Below are positions 10,280 through 20,942 of a stretch of DNA of 64,000 nucleotides, piece after piece. The stretch is from Craspedostauros australis (lineage: Eukaryota; Bacillariophyta; Bacillariophyceae; Mastogloiales; Achnanthaceae): positions 186,001 through 250,000 of the forward strand of contig JAMXDE010000051.1 of NCBI GenBank assembly GCA_026770025.1. Reading direction: 5' to 3'. The translations under genes and the position numbers were made by a program. How positions within the stretch are numbered: position 1 is the stretch's first letter; each line of letters begins with the position of its first letter. Below the pieces are notes generated by a model that did not search any database, was not told the origin of the DNA, and worked only from the letters and a program-made list of their open reading frames with translations.

Positions 10280-13200
10280 ATGAAGGACAACAGAAGAGCA
10301 GCGAGCGCAAGATGGACCCGCATCCTGTCGGCAGGTCTCTTGTGCGCAATCCCTTTCATCACATCATCATCGTCATCATCGCTCTGCGTTGCTGCGACAA
10401 CATCGACGTCAACGTCAACGTCAACGACAGCGTCCAGCGCCGTGACGATGCATGATGAGGAGAGCAATGGCCACGTTGATGTTGCGTTGGATCAGCTGCG
10501 CTCCCTCCAAGGCGATGGAGGCGATGGCACCAACAGCACGGATGGCAACAGTACCGATACAAATACAAACAGTACAGATGGCAACACTACTGATATTGAT
10601 GGCAGCAGCGATTCCCCAACGCAAACGCCAACATCCCAGCCAACGCAAGCAGGCACCGATGACACCAACGATGGCGATGCAGGAGATGGCAGCGACTTCA
10701 CGTACGATGATACGATCGAACTCGGCCATGCCACCAAGTTTAGCGTCCCGAGCAACGATGATGCGACGAAAGACGATGACAAGACGCTGTACATTCACAT
10801 CGTGCCTCACACGCACGACGACGTCGGCTGGCTCAAGACGGTGGATCAGTACTACCACGGACTCAACAATTCGATCCGGGAGGTCAACGTGCAGGCCATC
10901 CTCACGACCTCCATGGACGCTCTCAAGGAGAATGAAAACAGGACCTTCGTCTACGTGGAGCAAAAGTTCTTCTCGCAGTGGTGGCTCAAGCAGTCCAAGC
11001 TCAAGAAGAAGCTCGTGAGGCGACTCGTCAACACCACCAACCAGCTGTCCTTCGTCAACGGCGCCTGGAGCATGCATGATGAGGCCGCGGCGCATTACCT
11101 CGCCATGATCGATCAGACCACGACGGGACACACCTTCCTCAACCTAGAGCTCGGCGCCATCCCAAAGGTCGGCTGGCAGCTCGACCCCTTCGGCCACTCC
11201 AGCTCCCAGGCATCCTACTTCACCCACAAGATGGGCTTCGACGCCCTCTACATGGGACGCATCGACCACCAGGATCTGGCCCAGCGCCACGACCAACGCC
11301 AATGCGAGGGCTTTTGGAAGGCCTCCCAGGATGGCAACCTGGGCAGCAAGGCGGACACCTCCATCTTCTGGGGGTTGACGGGAAGCTACGGAGGCAACTA
11401 CGGCGCGCCGGACGGTTTTGACTTCCTCACCGGCGTCTCTTCAGCGGATGACGCAGATCCATTGTTGCAGGATCTGACATTGCCAGCCATGCTCACGCGG
11501 CTCGACGAGGTGCTCCTGCCGCAGCTGGTCACGCAGGCAAATCGCACGCAAGGCCACCACATGATGGTCACCATGGGGACGGACTTCCGCTACCAGGACG
11601 CGCCAGCCGCATTCCGCAGCAACGACCTCCTCATCCAGGGCGTCAACGCCATCCAGGACGTCAATCCAGCCCGCATCAAAGCGTTGTTCGGGGATCTAGG
11701 ATTTGACAAGCTCCACATCTTCTACTCCTCGCCGGACTACTACACGGAGTGGAAGTACAAGGAGCTGCAGCAAAAGGCGGATGCGGCCTCGCCGTCCTAC
11801 GATGAGAAGCGGGATGATTTCTTCCCCTACGCCGACAACACAAACGCCTACTGGACGGGATACTTCACGTCACGGCCAGCCCTCAAACGTCTCATCCGAC
11901 AGGCCTCCGCCATCTTCAACTCCGCGCGTCAGATGGAGGCCCTGCTCGGCAAGCTGCGCGAGATCAACCGCCTCGAGCACCATCACAACTCGCCCACCCT
12001 CAGGTGCGACTGCGGCTGGTCCCTCTTCCCCCTCGAGGACGCCCTGGGCATCGCGCAGCATCATGACGCCATCACGGGTACCTCCAAGCAGCACGTCGCC
12101 TACGATTACGCCAAGCGCATCAGCCATGGCATCTCAAAGGCGATGACCATGATCAAGCAACAGCTGCGCCACGTCCTCGTCTTCCAGGACAAGGCATTTC
12201 AGATGAACGACCTCGACTACTGCCAGCTCCTCAACGAGACCAAGTGCGACGTCGCCGTGGCGCAAACTTCCAGCGACGCGACGGATGATGGCAATGATGT
12301 TCTCGCCATCATCGTGTACAACGCCCTGGCCCAAGCACGCAACACCTACGTCCGGCTGCCCGTCGGATCGGAGGGACGGTACCACGTCACGTGCAAGGGA
12401 TGCAATGCGACGAATGACACCACGCTCACCGTGGATTCCATGCCCGTCTCGGCCTCCAAATTTGACGACGGCGCCGGCCAGTACATCACGTGGAATTCGG
12501 GCGAGCTTCCGCCGACCGGGATGGGGGTTTACACCATTGCGAAGGTGCCCCAGACGACCGAGGTGGCCACTGCGGAATCGCCCGCTGTGGAGATCAGCGC
12601 ACCCGCGGCCAGCACGCAGCACCGCACCGTTTCCAACGCGAAATTCCAAGCCGAGTTCGATGACAGCGGCACGCTGCAGTCGATCCAGATGAAAGGAAGC
12701 TCGCACAAGCACGACATGGACGTCAAGCAGCAATGGGGGTATTACGAATCCTACCAGGACGACACCGACGCAACCGATACCACGCCCAACAAGCGGCAAA
12801 ATTCAGGTGCCTACATCTTCCGTCCCAAGGATTCGGGCAAGGACAGCATGGTCCCTCTCAGCGCCAAAGCCGGCGGCGCGGAGTTCGTGGCGTCCTCCAA
12901 CGACGACGTCGTCGAAATCCGATCCAACTTCGACGTGGATTGGCTGTCCCAGGTCATCCGCGTCTACGCCGACAAGGACTACATGGAGGTCGAGTACACC
13001 GTGGGACCCATCGACGTCTCGGATGGTCGTGGCAAGGAAATTGTCTCGCGCTACACGTCGGCTGGCATGAAGTCCGGCACCTGCAAGACGGATTCCAACG
13101 GACGCGAGTTCCTGGAGCGCAAATGGAATCACCGCCCCACGTGGGATCTGGACGTCAGCGAAGAAATTGCCGGCAACTACTACCCCGTCACCGCCGGCAT

Positions 13201-14230
13201 CTCCTTCGAAACATCCGACGAGTTCATGGCGATCGTCACGGACCGGTCCGTCGGTGGGATGTGCATCGATGACGGTGACGACTCCTCAGACAAGGCGCTG
13301 GAGGTCATGGTCCACCGGCGCATGATCAACGACGACAGCCGCGGTGTCGGCGAGGCGCTGGACGAAACCGACCAGGGCATGACGCCGTACCCGCCGTACG
13401 GTGATGCAACACGCGTTGGAGACGGGCTCATCATCCGCGGCACCCACCGCCTCATCTTTGGAAAGGCCAACGACGCCAGCGAATCCATCCGAACGAATAT
13501 GGACGATATCTTCATGGAACCGCTGTTGTTTGCCGGGTCGCTGTTCCAGGACGGGGGCAAACAGCACAGCACGTTCAATGACATTTCTGCAATCTCGCGC
13601 AACAACGCGCTGCCCAAGAACGTGATGCTCATGACGTACACACGGCAGAAGCCCGATCTGTATCTGGTGCGATTGGGTCATCAATTCAGCGTGGGTGAGG
13701 ACGCGACGCTGTCCAAGACAGCGACGGTTGATCTCCAGGTTTTGTTCGACGGATACGCCATCAGCAAAGTGACCGAGATGACGCTGAGCGCCAACCAGAA
13801 GTACGCGGATTGGAATGACCGGCGCATTGATTGGAGAGGCAGCGGTCCGTTGCCGGATCCCATCGCATCAGATGACACGATCGTGTCGCTGGAGCCGATG
13901 GACATCCGCACCTTCCTCGTGAAGGTCGAATTGAACACCAAGGGTTCCCCGTCGCATCCACATTCGTCCGCACCGCACGCGACGCACGTCCCCGCTCCCA
14001 CATCGGCTCCGCATCAGCACTTCGGCACCCCTCAAAAGCAAAGCGAGCGGAAGGAATCGAAGGGATTCCCCATGGGTGTCGTTTACGGTGTACTTGCGAC
14101 GTTGGCAGTGATCGGCGTGGGACTCGTGGTGCGCCGCTTCGGTCGGTACCGCCAGTTCGATCGTGCCGCAGGTACCGACGATTTGGACTTTGAGCTGTCC
14201 GTGCAAGGTTACCAGCCTGGAATGACGTAG
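10280..14230 (+). CDS. Class II (lysosomal-type) alpha-mannosidase, GH38, with C-terminal membrane anchor
   Basis: The product is about 1316 residues. The start is the ATG at 10280 in a good context (ACCATGA); the frame is open a few codons further only by non-ATG triplets. A signal peptide lies at about 10-40 (ILSAGLLCAIPFI), followed by a Ser/Thr/Asp/Asn-rich linker. The GH38 catalytic domain opens at about 175 with VPHTHDDVGW (zinc and substrate ligands). It contains QLDPFGHSS at about 300, where the Asp is the nucleophile. QHHDAITGT at about 593 is also conserved, followed by the GH38 middle and C-terminal beta domains. The family removes alpha-linked mannose from N-glycans in lysosomes or vacuoles. 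Unlike soluble lysosomal enzymes, it has a membrane helix at about 1270-1292 and a short acidic tail ending in DFELSVQGYQ, so it is a type I membrane protein. Multiple N-glycosylation sequons are present. Confidence 0.93.
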   Translation: MKDNRRAASARWTRILSAGLLCAIPFITSSSSSSLCVAATTSTSTSTSTTASSAVTMHDEESNGHVDVALDQLRSLQGDGGDGTNSTDGNSTDTNTNSTDGNTTDIDGSSDSPTQTPTSQPTQAGTDDTNDGDAGDGSDFTYDDTIELGHATKFSVPSNDDATKDDDKTLYIHIVPHTHDDVGWLKTVDQYYHGLNNSIREVNVQAILTTSMDALKENENRTFVYVEQKFFSQWWLKQSKLKKKLVRRLVNTTNQLSFVNGAWSMHDEAAAHYLAMIDQTTTGHTFLNLELGAIPKVGWQLDPFGHSSSQASYFTHKMGFDALYMGRIDHQDLAQRHDQRQCEGFWKASQDGNLGSKADTSIFWGLTGSYGGNYGAPDGFDFLTGVSSADDADPLLQDLTLPAMLTRLDEVLLPQLVTQANRTQGHHMMVTMGTDFRYQDAPAAFRSNDLLIQGVNAIQDVNPARIKALFGDLGFDKLHIFYSSPDYYTEWKYKELQQKADAASPSYDEKRDDFFPYADNTNAYWTGYFTSRPALKRLIRQASAIFNSARQMEALLGKLREINRLEHHHNSPTLRCDCGWSLFPLEDALGIAQHHDAITGTSKQHVAYDYAKRISHGISKAMTMIKQQLRHVLVFQDKAFQMNDLDYCQLLNETKCDVAVAQTSSDATDDGNDVLAIIVYNALAQARNTYVRLPVGSEGRYHVTCKGCNATNDTTLTVDSMPVSASKFDDGAGQYITWNSGELPPTGMGVYTIAKVPQTTEVATAESPAVEISAPAASTQHRTVSNAKFQAEFDDSGTLQSIQMKGSSHKHDMDVKQQWGYYESYQDDTDATDTTPNKRQNSGAYIFRPKDSGKDSMVPLSAKAGGAEFVASSNDDVVEIRSNFDVDWLSQVIRVYADKDYMEVEYTVGPIDVSDGRGKEIVSRYTSAGMKSGTCKTDSNGREFLERKWNHRPTWDLDVSEEIAGNYYPVTAGISFETSDEFMAIVTDRSVGGMCIDDGDDSSDKALEVMVHRRMINDDSRGVGEALDETDQGMTPYPPYGDATRVGDGLIIRGTHRLIFGKANDASESIRTNMDDIFMEPLLFAGSLFQDGGKQHSTFNDISAISRNNALPKNVMLMTYTRQKPDLYLVRLGHQFSVGEDATLSKTATVDLQVLFDGYAISKVTEMTLSANQKYADWNDRRIDWRGSGPLPDPIASDDTIVSLEPMDIRTFLVKVELNTKGSPSHPHSSAPHATHVPAPTSAPHQHFGTPQKQSERKESKGFPMGVVYGVLATLAVIGVGLVVRRFGRYRQFDRAAGTDDLDFELSVQGYQPGMT

Positions 14231-14635
14231 AGTACGCAGAATAGAGTAGACAGCAGTTGAGTGTATTAGCTTGCAGCGTCTGTAACTAGCTATTTGACAA
14301 TATTCTCCAGTCGTCGTATGCACCACTGTATACGTATGATGAGACGGTGGACTAGAATAATGCACTCTGATCATGCGTGCGTGCGTAGAATGGTGCTGCG
14401 ATGTCATCCTCTTGTGCCTGCATGTATTAGTATGAGTGCATTCTGGAGTATCTGACACTGATCAACACATCACGCGTGCAGTTGCGAATTGAGTACAAGC
14501 TCCATACTTGTACGTATTGTAGCAGTAGTGAACGGTTCAAGTCGTCGTTTTTAGAAGATGATTAACGCAAAATGCAGCACGAGGTATTTCCTGCTAGTGT
14601 TGCGTCGTGGTTGTTGTGGCGTGTTGTTTGTTTGT
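14231..14635. other. Convergent 3' intergenic region
   Basis: These 405 bp lie between the stops of the mannosidase and V-ATPase E genes. GAGTA words (GTAGAGTACGCAGAATAGAGTAGAC) begin immediately at the mannosidase stop, as they do after the GT92 gene. No coding sequence was recognised. Confidence 0.5.
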
Positions 14636-16046
14636 TTACTGTGTGGAGTCTGGGAAGAGGATGGCACGGATAGATGGCAAGAGTTCTTCGTAGACGAGGG
14701 AGAGACGGGCGGCCATTGTGTTGTCGCAGACGATCTTTCCTCCGATGGCGGTCATGAGGACGCCGCCGTACGTGGATTCCTGCAGATCGAAGGAGCGGTC
14801 GGCATTGAGGACGACGACTGGCTTGAGCGTGACACCGGACTCACGCTTCATGATATCAACGTACTCGGCGACGGCTGGTTCCAAGATGGTCTGGACTGTG
14901 TCGACATCCTCTCCGCGGCAGAAGACGGTGATCTCGTTCTCCTCCATCTTGATGAGTCCCTGCACGATGAGCTTCTGGAGGAGCTGGGGGTAGTTCTGTC
15001 CGCGGGTGACGACGGCGCACTTGGCTCCGGCCTCCTTGAGGAGGGTCTGGAGGAGCTCGTCACGGAGCTTCATCTTCTTGACGCGGCATGTGCCGACCTC
15101 GGTGGATCGGGCGATGCGCTCCTGGATCTGTCGGTCCTTCTCCTTCTTGGTGAATTCATCCTGGATGTTGAGCTTGGCCTCGTGCACCAGAGTCTGCTTC
15201 TCCAAGTTGAAGTCGTGCTCAGTCTGATGAATGTTTGCGTCATTGAGTTGTGTGATGGTGGTGTCATTGTTGTTGTTGTCGTCATTGGGAGCGCCATCGA
15301 TGGGGGTGGATGGGAAAGAAAATGACATGAATGAGGGTGAGAAATGTGAACGTATTGCGGAAGGCAATGAACTGACGCAAACGCCGTACAGGGCACACCA
15401 AGTATGATTGCACAATGGAAGCAGTATATCGTGCAGTATTGTCGCCGTCATCCACTGATACACTCCGTCATCATGTCGCTCCGATACACTGCGCCTTGCT
15501 TTTGGGCTAGACTGGCACAAGGCGGTTTCTGCGTCTGCGTCTGTGCCAGTTGGCTATGTGGCATTCATCACATCAAGTTCGTCTTCCATTCGCAGCCAGC
15601 GAACCACATCCCACTGAGCCCATCCATTCGTCGCAATTGCTGAAGTCTTCCATTCATCACCACATCCTCATCGTCAGCAGCATCATTAGCATCTTGAGAC
15701 TTGCGCAGAGAACGCCTAGACTCGAGTCATGGCTGCAATTTTCCAACGGCTAGATTTTTGCGAGTTTCGCCGCGCGTCATTGCTCCGCCATTCTCTTGTT
15801 TCGCAGCGAAGTTTGCTGTCGATGCTGTGCTTCAGACGGACGCTGGGATGAGGCTGTGGTTGACTGTCCAGCTGGATCGATGGATGAGCAGCCTGAACGG
15901 ATGGATGGATGGGTGCGGCTGCTTGTGAAAGGAAGACTGATCGCAGCCCGAACGCCCCGACTGACCTTGACGCGGATCTCGTTCGCCTTCTCGTGTGCCT
16001 CCTGAAGGATGAAGTTCACCATCTGTCGGATCTGTTCGGTCGCCAT
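14636..16046 (-). CDS. V-type proton ATPase subunit E, two exons
   Basis: Exon 1 is 15966-16046 (27 codons) and exon 2 is 14636-15223 (195 codons plus stop). The 742-bp intron 15224-15965 has a GTCAGT donor and CAG acceptor and is in phase 0. The spliced product is 222 residues, the usual length for the subunit. Residues 1-40 align well with the family: MATEQIRQMVNFILQEAHEKA, then NEIRVK-TEHDFNLEKQ across the junction (animal form: EEIDAKAEEEFNIEK). The N-terminal half is a long helix that forms the peripheral stalk with subunit G. The C-terminal half (LKPVVVLNADRSFD, then GGKIVCDNTMAARLSLVYEELLPSIRAILF) caps the V1 head. It works in acidification of vacuoles and endosomes. The reading frame of exon 2 is open into the intron, but that part does not align with the family. 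Transcription is convergent with the mannosidase. Confidence 0.95.
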
Positions 16047-16778
16047 GTTGAGATAGGGTATTTGCTGTTGCGTAACGTAGAAGAAGGAGAAGCGCAGTGC
16101 TGGTGTTGTTATCGAACGGAACGATACGGAGCGAAGCAGTTCGGTCTCGTGGGGGTTGGCTTGGGTGTTGTGGTGACAATGATGGGTGGTGGATGCTGCC
16201 AATCCTCGGTTGCGAATGTCGATGCCTCAATGCGCATCGGCAATGCTCGCAAGGAGTGGACGATTCGTTGCCTCCCACGTTGGCGCGAAGGTTTTGCCGT
16301 TCGTGGTCTCTTCCCACCATGTTGCCAGAAGTAGCGGAGAATCTGTCTGGGCGTGCTTACGTGTGCAAGACACGTGGATTTGTCCAAAGCGACACGCAGT
16401 CTCGCAGACTTTGTGCGTGTAATTTGGCGACACCTTCGGTTCCAACGAACACCATCATTTCATTTTATTCAAAGATGAATATCGAAATGAACAGAATTGT
16501 CGGACGTTATTTTGGCGTTTCTGAGGGATGGTTCGTCACGTTGAGAATGGTCGCAGCATGTCGCACAGAACGTCAGACCGTTTCCCTTCGATCGTGTGGG
16601 TGTGTACGCGACACAGTGCGCAGTAACAAGCATTTGAATTTGCCGAGATTGACTTCGCCCTTGTTTTTGCCGAATAACATCGCCTTGTCGTGGTTGCCAA
16701 GAATGCGTCGTTGTTCACCTCTTTTTTCCTTCTTGGCGTGTTTTCTTTCGCTTCTCTGTCTTGGTCTTGTGCTCTTTG

Positions 16779-16872
16779 CTTGACATGCATTGACTTGCAT
16801 TGACTTGTGTCGTCTTGTATATTACTGACTTGTATTGTCTTGTATTGACGTGTGTCGTCTCGGCATGTCAAG
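16779..16872. repeat. Small foldback with internal direct repeats
   Basis: Perfect 10-bp inverted arms (CTTGACATGC at 16779-16788 and GCATGTCAAG at 16863-16872) enclose about 75 bp. The enclosed part is made of reiterated TTGACTTG and TTGTATTG words, including two near copies of TGACTTGTGTCGTCT at about 16801 and 16846. Confidence 0.6.
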
Positions 16873-17060
16873 AGACAAACCAAAGCAAACCAAGTCAAGG
16901 GAGAACGGAAAGCAATCGGAGACAAAGACAAAGCAAACCAGCATCCTCGGACAACCCCAATTGAACCGATCGTCACTCAGTTGATCTCCATTCGGTTGAT
17001 TGGAGTTGCGTTGAGACCAACCTGATCCATCGCATCTATCGCATCCATCACATTCGACCA

Positions 17061-17063
17061 ACA

Positions 17064-17112
<49 letters not shown>

Positions 17113-17140
17113 AAGCAGAAGCAGAAGCATCAGAAGCAAC
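17061..17140 (+). repeat. CAG/AAG trinucleotide tract in a probable 5' leader
   Basis: About 75 bp of CAG with interspersed AAG triplets end a few bases before the ATG at 17147. On the minus strand it reads as a Leu/Ser run, but it has no supporting gene there. Confidence 0.75.
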
Positions 17141-17146
17141 AGCAAG

Positions 17147-18455
17147 ATGGGCCGACCGACGGGACCTTTGGGGGTCGATCCTCTTTACTTCACAGTCTCC
17201 ATCTTCGGATGCCTGCTCTGCTTCGTCTTGTACCTTCTCCTGCCAAGAGCGATGCGCAAGCAGTACTTCGGAGCCTACCCCAAGCGCCATGCCTGGTCGG
17301 CACGATCCAGGAGTCTCAGACGATATGGCGGCGGTGTAAGTTATGTGCTTCATCCTTTCACTTTGTCTGATGGTGTGTGTGTGTCTTTGTTGAATGGTTG
17401 GTCATGTCATTGCTGCTACTGCTGTGCTGCTACTGCTACTATTGGTTGATGCCTCATTGGTACTTCATTGGCACTGCATTGCGTTGCACCATGACCACAT
17501 CTCACGCCTTCTTTCTCTCCATATCCCATCACATCCCATCCGATACCGACAATGATCAACACGCTAACATTGCTCAAATCTGCAGTCACTGGACGGATCG
17601 ATACAATCATCAACCATCGCGACGGGCACAACGGGAACCGGTTCCATGATGCCGGCTCCGCAGAGGCAGATGCACCCCAACGCAATGCCACCGCCTGGCA
17701 CGATGGGACAGGCGGGATACATCCCACCCACCAGAATCGATGAGGAGCAGGTCATCTTCTCGGGTGCCAACCAACAGCACCAGCATCACCAGGCCGGCCT
17801 GGGGGTCGCGGGGCCAGGACAGATGATGGGCCCGCCGGGCGTGCAACCCGGAAGCCTCCAATCGGGATCCGCTCCCAACCAGGAGATGCAGCAGAACGAG
17901 GAGATCGTCATCTCGGCGGCCATGCAGCAGCTGCGGGAGCCAGGCGTCCTCATCGTGGCGCACGGATCGCGCGGCAAGCCAAAGACCGTGCGCCTGCAGC
18001 TCACGGAATCCGCCGTCACATGGAGAACGGAGACGAGGAAGAAGACCTCCAGCGGCATCGACAAGCCAAAGCTGGGAAAGCTGCATCAGGTACCCCTCTC
18101 GCACATCATGTACGTCGATGTCGGCAAGCAGACGACGGCCCTGCGAAGAGTCGAGAACGCCACAGTCAGCGACGCCCTCTGCTTCTCGCTCCTCACCAAG
18201 GAGGGATCGCTCGACCTCGAGGCCAATTCGCCAAGGGAGAGGGATGCCCTCGTCTCATGCTTCTCCCTCGTCCTGGACGAAGTTCACGCGCAGAACTGGC
18301 GCGATATCTACAGAGGACCATCCTCGGACATGCCCTCCAGCTTTGATGAACTTGATCCGAGCCAGCAGCAGATGCATCTCCAGATGCAGCAACAACAGCA
18401 GCAGCAGCAACAGCAACAACAGGGTATGATGCCCGGACCGCCTGGCCGACCGTAG
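17147..18455 (+). CDS. Unrecognised single-pass membrane protein with PH-like region and C-terminal polyQ, two exons
   Basis: Exon 1 is 17147-17335 and exon 2 is 17586-18455. The 250-bp intron has a GTAAGT donor, a CTAAC branch-like motif about 20 bp before the CAG acceptor, and is in phase 0. The product is 352 residues. A membrane helix lies at about 12-33 (LYFTVSIFGCLLCFVLYLLL), followed by a basic stretch, giving a short N-terminus and a large soluble part. A Gly/Pro/Gln/Met-rich linker follows at about 65-155. Residues about 160-290 form a compact region of alternating beta-type segments (VLIVAHGSRGKPKTVRLQL, then DALCFSLLTKEGSLDLEANS) ending in a helix (RERDALVSCFSLVLDEV). That is the order expected of a PH domain. 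The tail has 12 consecutive Gln encoded by mixed CAG/CAA. I do not recognise the family; the PH assignment is a pattern-based guess. Confidence 0.7.
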
Positions 18456-18924
18456 GATTCTACAGTATCACATACAGACTGAACTGGACTATCCAGTGTC
18501 CACGTGGCTGGCGCAGATGCTTGCAGGCCGTCCACTCAGCGCTCACGGCATCATTGCAGGACCCACCAGAGACCATGTATTTTAATCATTTAAATGGGGC
18601 AGCACATCCACAACTTTGCAGTCGACGAGTGCATATAATACGGACGAGTATGGTGGATACACGCACACTCATGTTTTGCTCAGATGTGCACTCGACAATG
18701 TGCCTCCGTGAAAATGATGCAATGCTCCGGAAATACTGCTCTCTCTACATGCGAGTCGAGGCAGAAGCATGTGTGCGTGCGTCGTGACACAATACCTCCC
18801 GACTTTCCAACATCTGGGATCGTTGCTGGTCGAATCGTATATTTGTTCAATATTGCATAATAGTACATTTGTTAGTACTGTACACGATTGGTATTCCACA
18901 TAAAGATCATTCGCTTGCTTTGCT
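18456..18924. other. Convergent 3' intergenic region
   Basis: This 470-bp region lies between the stops of the PH-like gene and the receptor gene. A TTTAATCATTTAAAT palindrome-like AT patch lies near 18580. No gene was seen. Confidence 0.5.
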
Positions 18925-20776
18925 TCAAACACAGTCGGGAACTCCTCCCGAGACGCAATAATCTTCCTCATCCGAATCCTCGACGTCGTCATCATTATCC
19001 TCGATGGCCCCGCTGGAATCGTCGGACAGATCGGACTCGTCCCTCGTCCCATGCTGCCCATCGTCGGAAGGCACTGCCTCATGCACTATGCGCAGCTTCA
19101 CGATGCCACCAACCGGTGTAGTCCTCGCACTCCAACTTGCCGGCGCATCATGGTTGTCATCATGATTGTCATCATCGTTGTCATCATTGTCGTCATCATT
19201 GTCATCCTGGCAACTCCTCTGAAGGGTCGATGTAGGCACCACCGAATCGGTCCGCGTGACAATTTCGTCCAATTGATCCCGCCGTTGCCGCCGCTGCAGT
19301 TGCTTGATCACGGAGACTGGTATCCTGTTCTGTATCAGCGCGGCCTCCGCGCTCAGGGGGCTCTTGCGTTTGCTGGAGCGATTCTTCGTCGTGTTCTCAT
19401 TGTTGTGCGTGGGCGGTCTGGTCGGTGGATTGGACTCCTTCATGGCACAGTGCAACACGTACGTCCATGGCTCATACGGCATGGCCTGACGCCAGAGCTG
19501 GTACTTCGGCGAAATGAAGACCAAGAAGTTGAGCATGCCCTGCAATGGGAAGCACAACATCGCGGCCAAGCGCAAGATGTACAATCCAGGTTCTCCTCGG
19601 CGTCCTTCCGCATCGATGGCGCGAAAGACGATCTGAACGGCGGCTGGCCACAGGATGGTGTTGAGATATGCTCTGCGGAGTGCCATGTTGCATGGAGCGT
19701 GGTAAGAAACAGAATTGGGTGAGAGGGTGCGCAAATGCGATTGATGGTGTCGCGGGGCACTGCATTGGTGAAAAGGCGATCTCTCGCGTGCATTCTCATG
19801 GAGCATGGTTGAGGAATGGCACATCGGTGCATCCATTCGCATGCTCTCCCAAGTCGAAACCGTGCTGCCGAAACCCCGATGACGCCATCAAGTCATGCAT
19901 GTACACCCATAGCAGTATGCTCATATGCGGCTCAGCGACGGAATACAACATCATGTCCACCAAAATCATCACGATTGTCTGCACAAACAGGAGAGTCCAA
20001 GATCGCGACACATCCACTCACAATGCGTACAACGAACACTGACGGGAGACCCTCGACATGCGCTCCTGCTGCCGCTTGTCGATGCCCTGAAATGCCGCAT
20101 CGAGATGTCGCTGGTTGGCAGCGATGGCGCCGCGGACCTTGCAGTAGAGCGCGATCGTGCAGTAAAAGCCTGCCAAACCGAATGCGTAAATCAAGGCCGA
20201 GACGGTCGGGGCCAGGTAGGTGGCGCCAAATTCTCCTCGTTCACATTCCAGGGTGTCATCGTCCGTGCAACCTCTCGGGTACGTCGTCATGAGGCAGAGG
20301 CCGCTTTCGTAGGAAGGCGACATGCTCTGCGTGAACACGCCGATGGTCGGTATCGAGAGGCTGATGAGGAATGCCACGATATGCACGACGAACTCCAGCC
20401 GCTTCGACACCTGCTCATCCGTCCATCGGTGGCGGATCTGGAGGTAGAAGTTGACGGAGATGAAGGCACTGTAGATGGAGACGAAGAGCAGGGATGCGTT
20501 GAGGACGAAGCCCATGACGGAGCAGGTCCCGTCGTTGCCGATGGCGAGCGGGCTGTCGGTCTTGTCCACCGGCAGGAGGAAGCCATGGACGAGGTTGGAG
20601 GTGCTGAGCACCAAGTCGCCGATGGAGATCATGAGCATAATGCGATGGTAGACCTTGTTGCAGTCGTTGAGAATCATGAAGATGATGGTGCTTGATCCGA
20701 TGATGGAGAGCGTGCTGGATGTGGAGACAGCCACGATGAACGTGACGTACTGCCACAGCACCAGGTCGCCGCCCAT
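18925..20776 (-). CDS. cAMP-receptor-like seven-transmembrane GPCR, two exons
   Basis: Exon 1 is 20022-20776 and exon 2 is 18925-19672. The 349-bp intron has a GTGAGT donor and CAG acceptor and is in phase 2. The product is 500 residues. The ATG at 20776 begins MGGDLVLWQYVTF directly at the first helix. TM1 to TM5 are in exon 1 (IGSSTIIFMIL; ISIGDLVLSTSNLVHGF; SIYSAFISVNFYL; HIVAFLISLSIPTIGVF; VSALIYAFGLAGFYCTIALY). TM6 and TM7 are in exon 2 (NTILWPAAVQIVF; FPLQGMLNFLVF). Cysteines at the start of TM3 and in the second outer loop could form the usual disulphide. The short loops and the PLQG-NFLVF seventh helix resemble Dictyostelium cAR/class E receptors. The C-terminal tail of about 190 residues contains Lys/Arg patches and a long Asp/Asn/Glu tract. 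The ligand is unknown. Confidence 0.85.
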
Positions 20777-20875
20777 GATGGTTGCCGTCAACGCCGTTTT
20801 GTGTTGTTGATGATGTTGCTGATGAAGTGGGGGCGGGAATAGCAGCTTCAACTTCTTGTGATTGGTCGTCTGACA

Positions 20876-20942
20876 ATAGTGTTATATAGTGTATACTATA
20901 TAATACAATATATAGCACTATTATAGCATATAATAGTATGAT
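20876..20942 (-). promoter_or_regulatory. Clustered TATA-like elements upstream of the receptor gene
   Basis: Within 67 bp there are at least five TATA-type words (TATATAG, TATACTATATAATAC, TATATAGC, TTATAGCATATAATAG), 100-165 bp upstream of the receptor ATG. The surrounding sequence is not AT-rich, so the block stands out. Confidence 0.5.

Larger units (their letters stand above)
16047..17146. promoter_or_regulatory. Divergent promoter region between V-ATPase E and the membrane/PH-like gene
   Basis: This is 1.1 kb of non-coding DNA. It contains a small foldback at 16779-16872 and a CAG-rich run at 17061-17140 that is probably part of the leader of the plus-strand gene. No convincing protein-coding frame was found on either strand. 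Confidence 0.5.

Noticed and set aside
15224-15520. Upstream part of the open V-ATPase E exon 2 frame as coding
   Set aside because: The frame stays open into the intron, but the residues do not align with subunit E, and splicing to 15966-16046 restores the conserved helix exactly.
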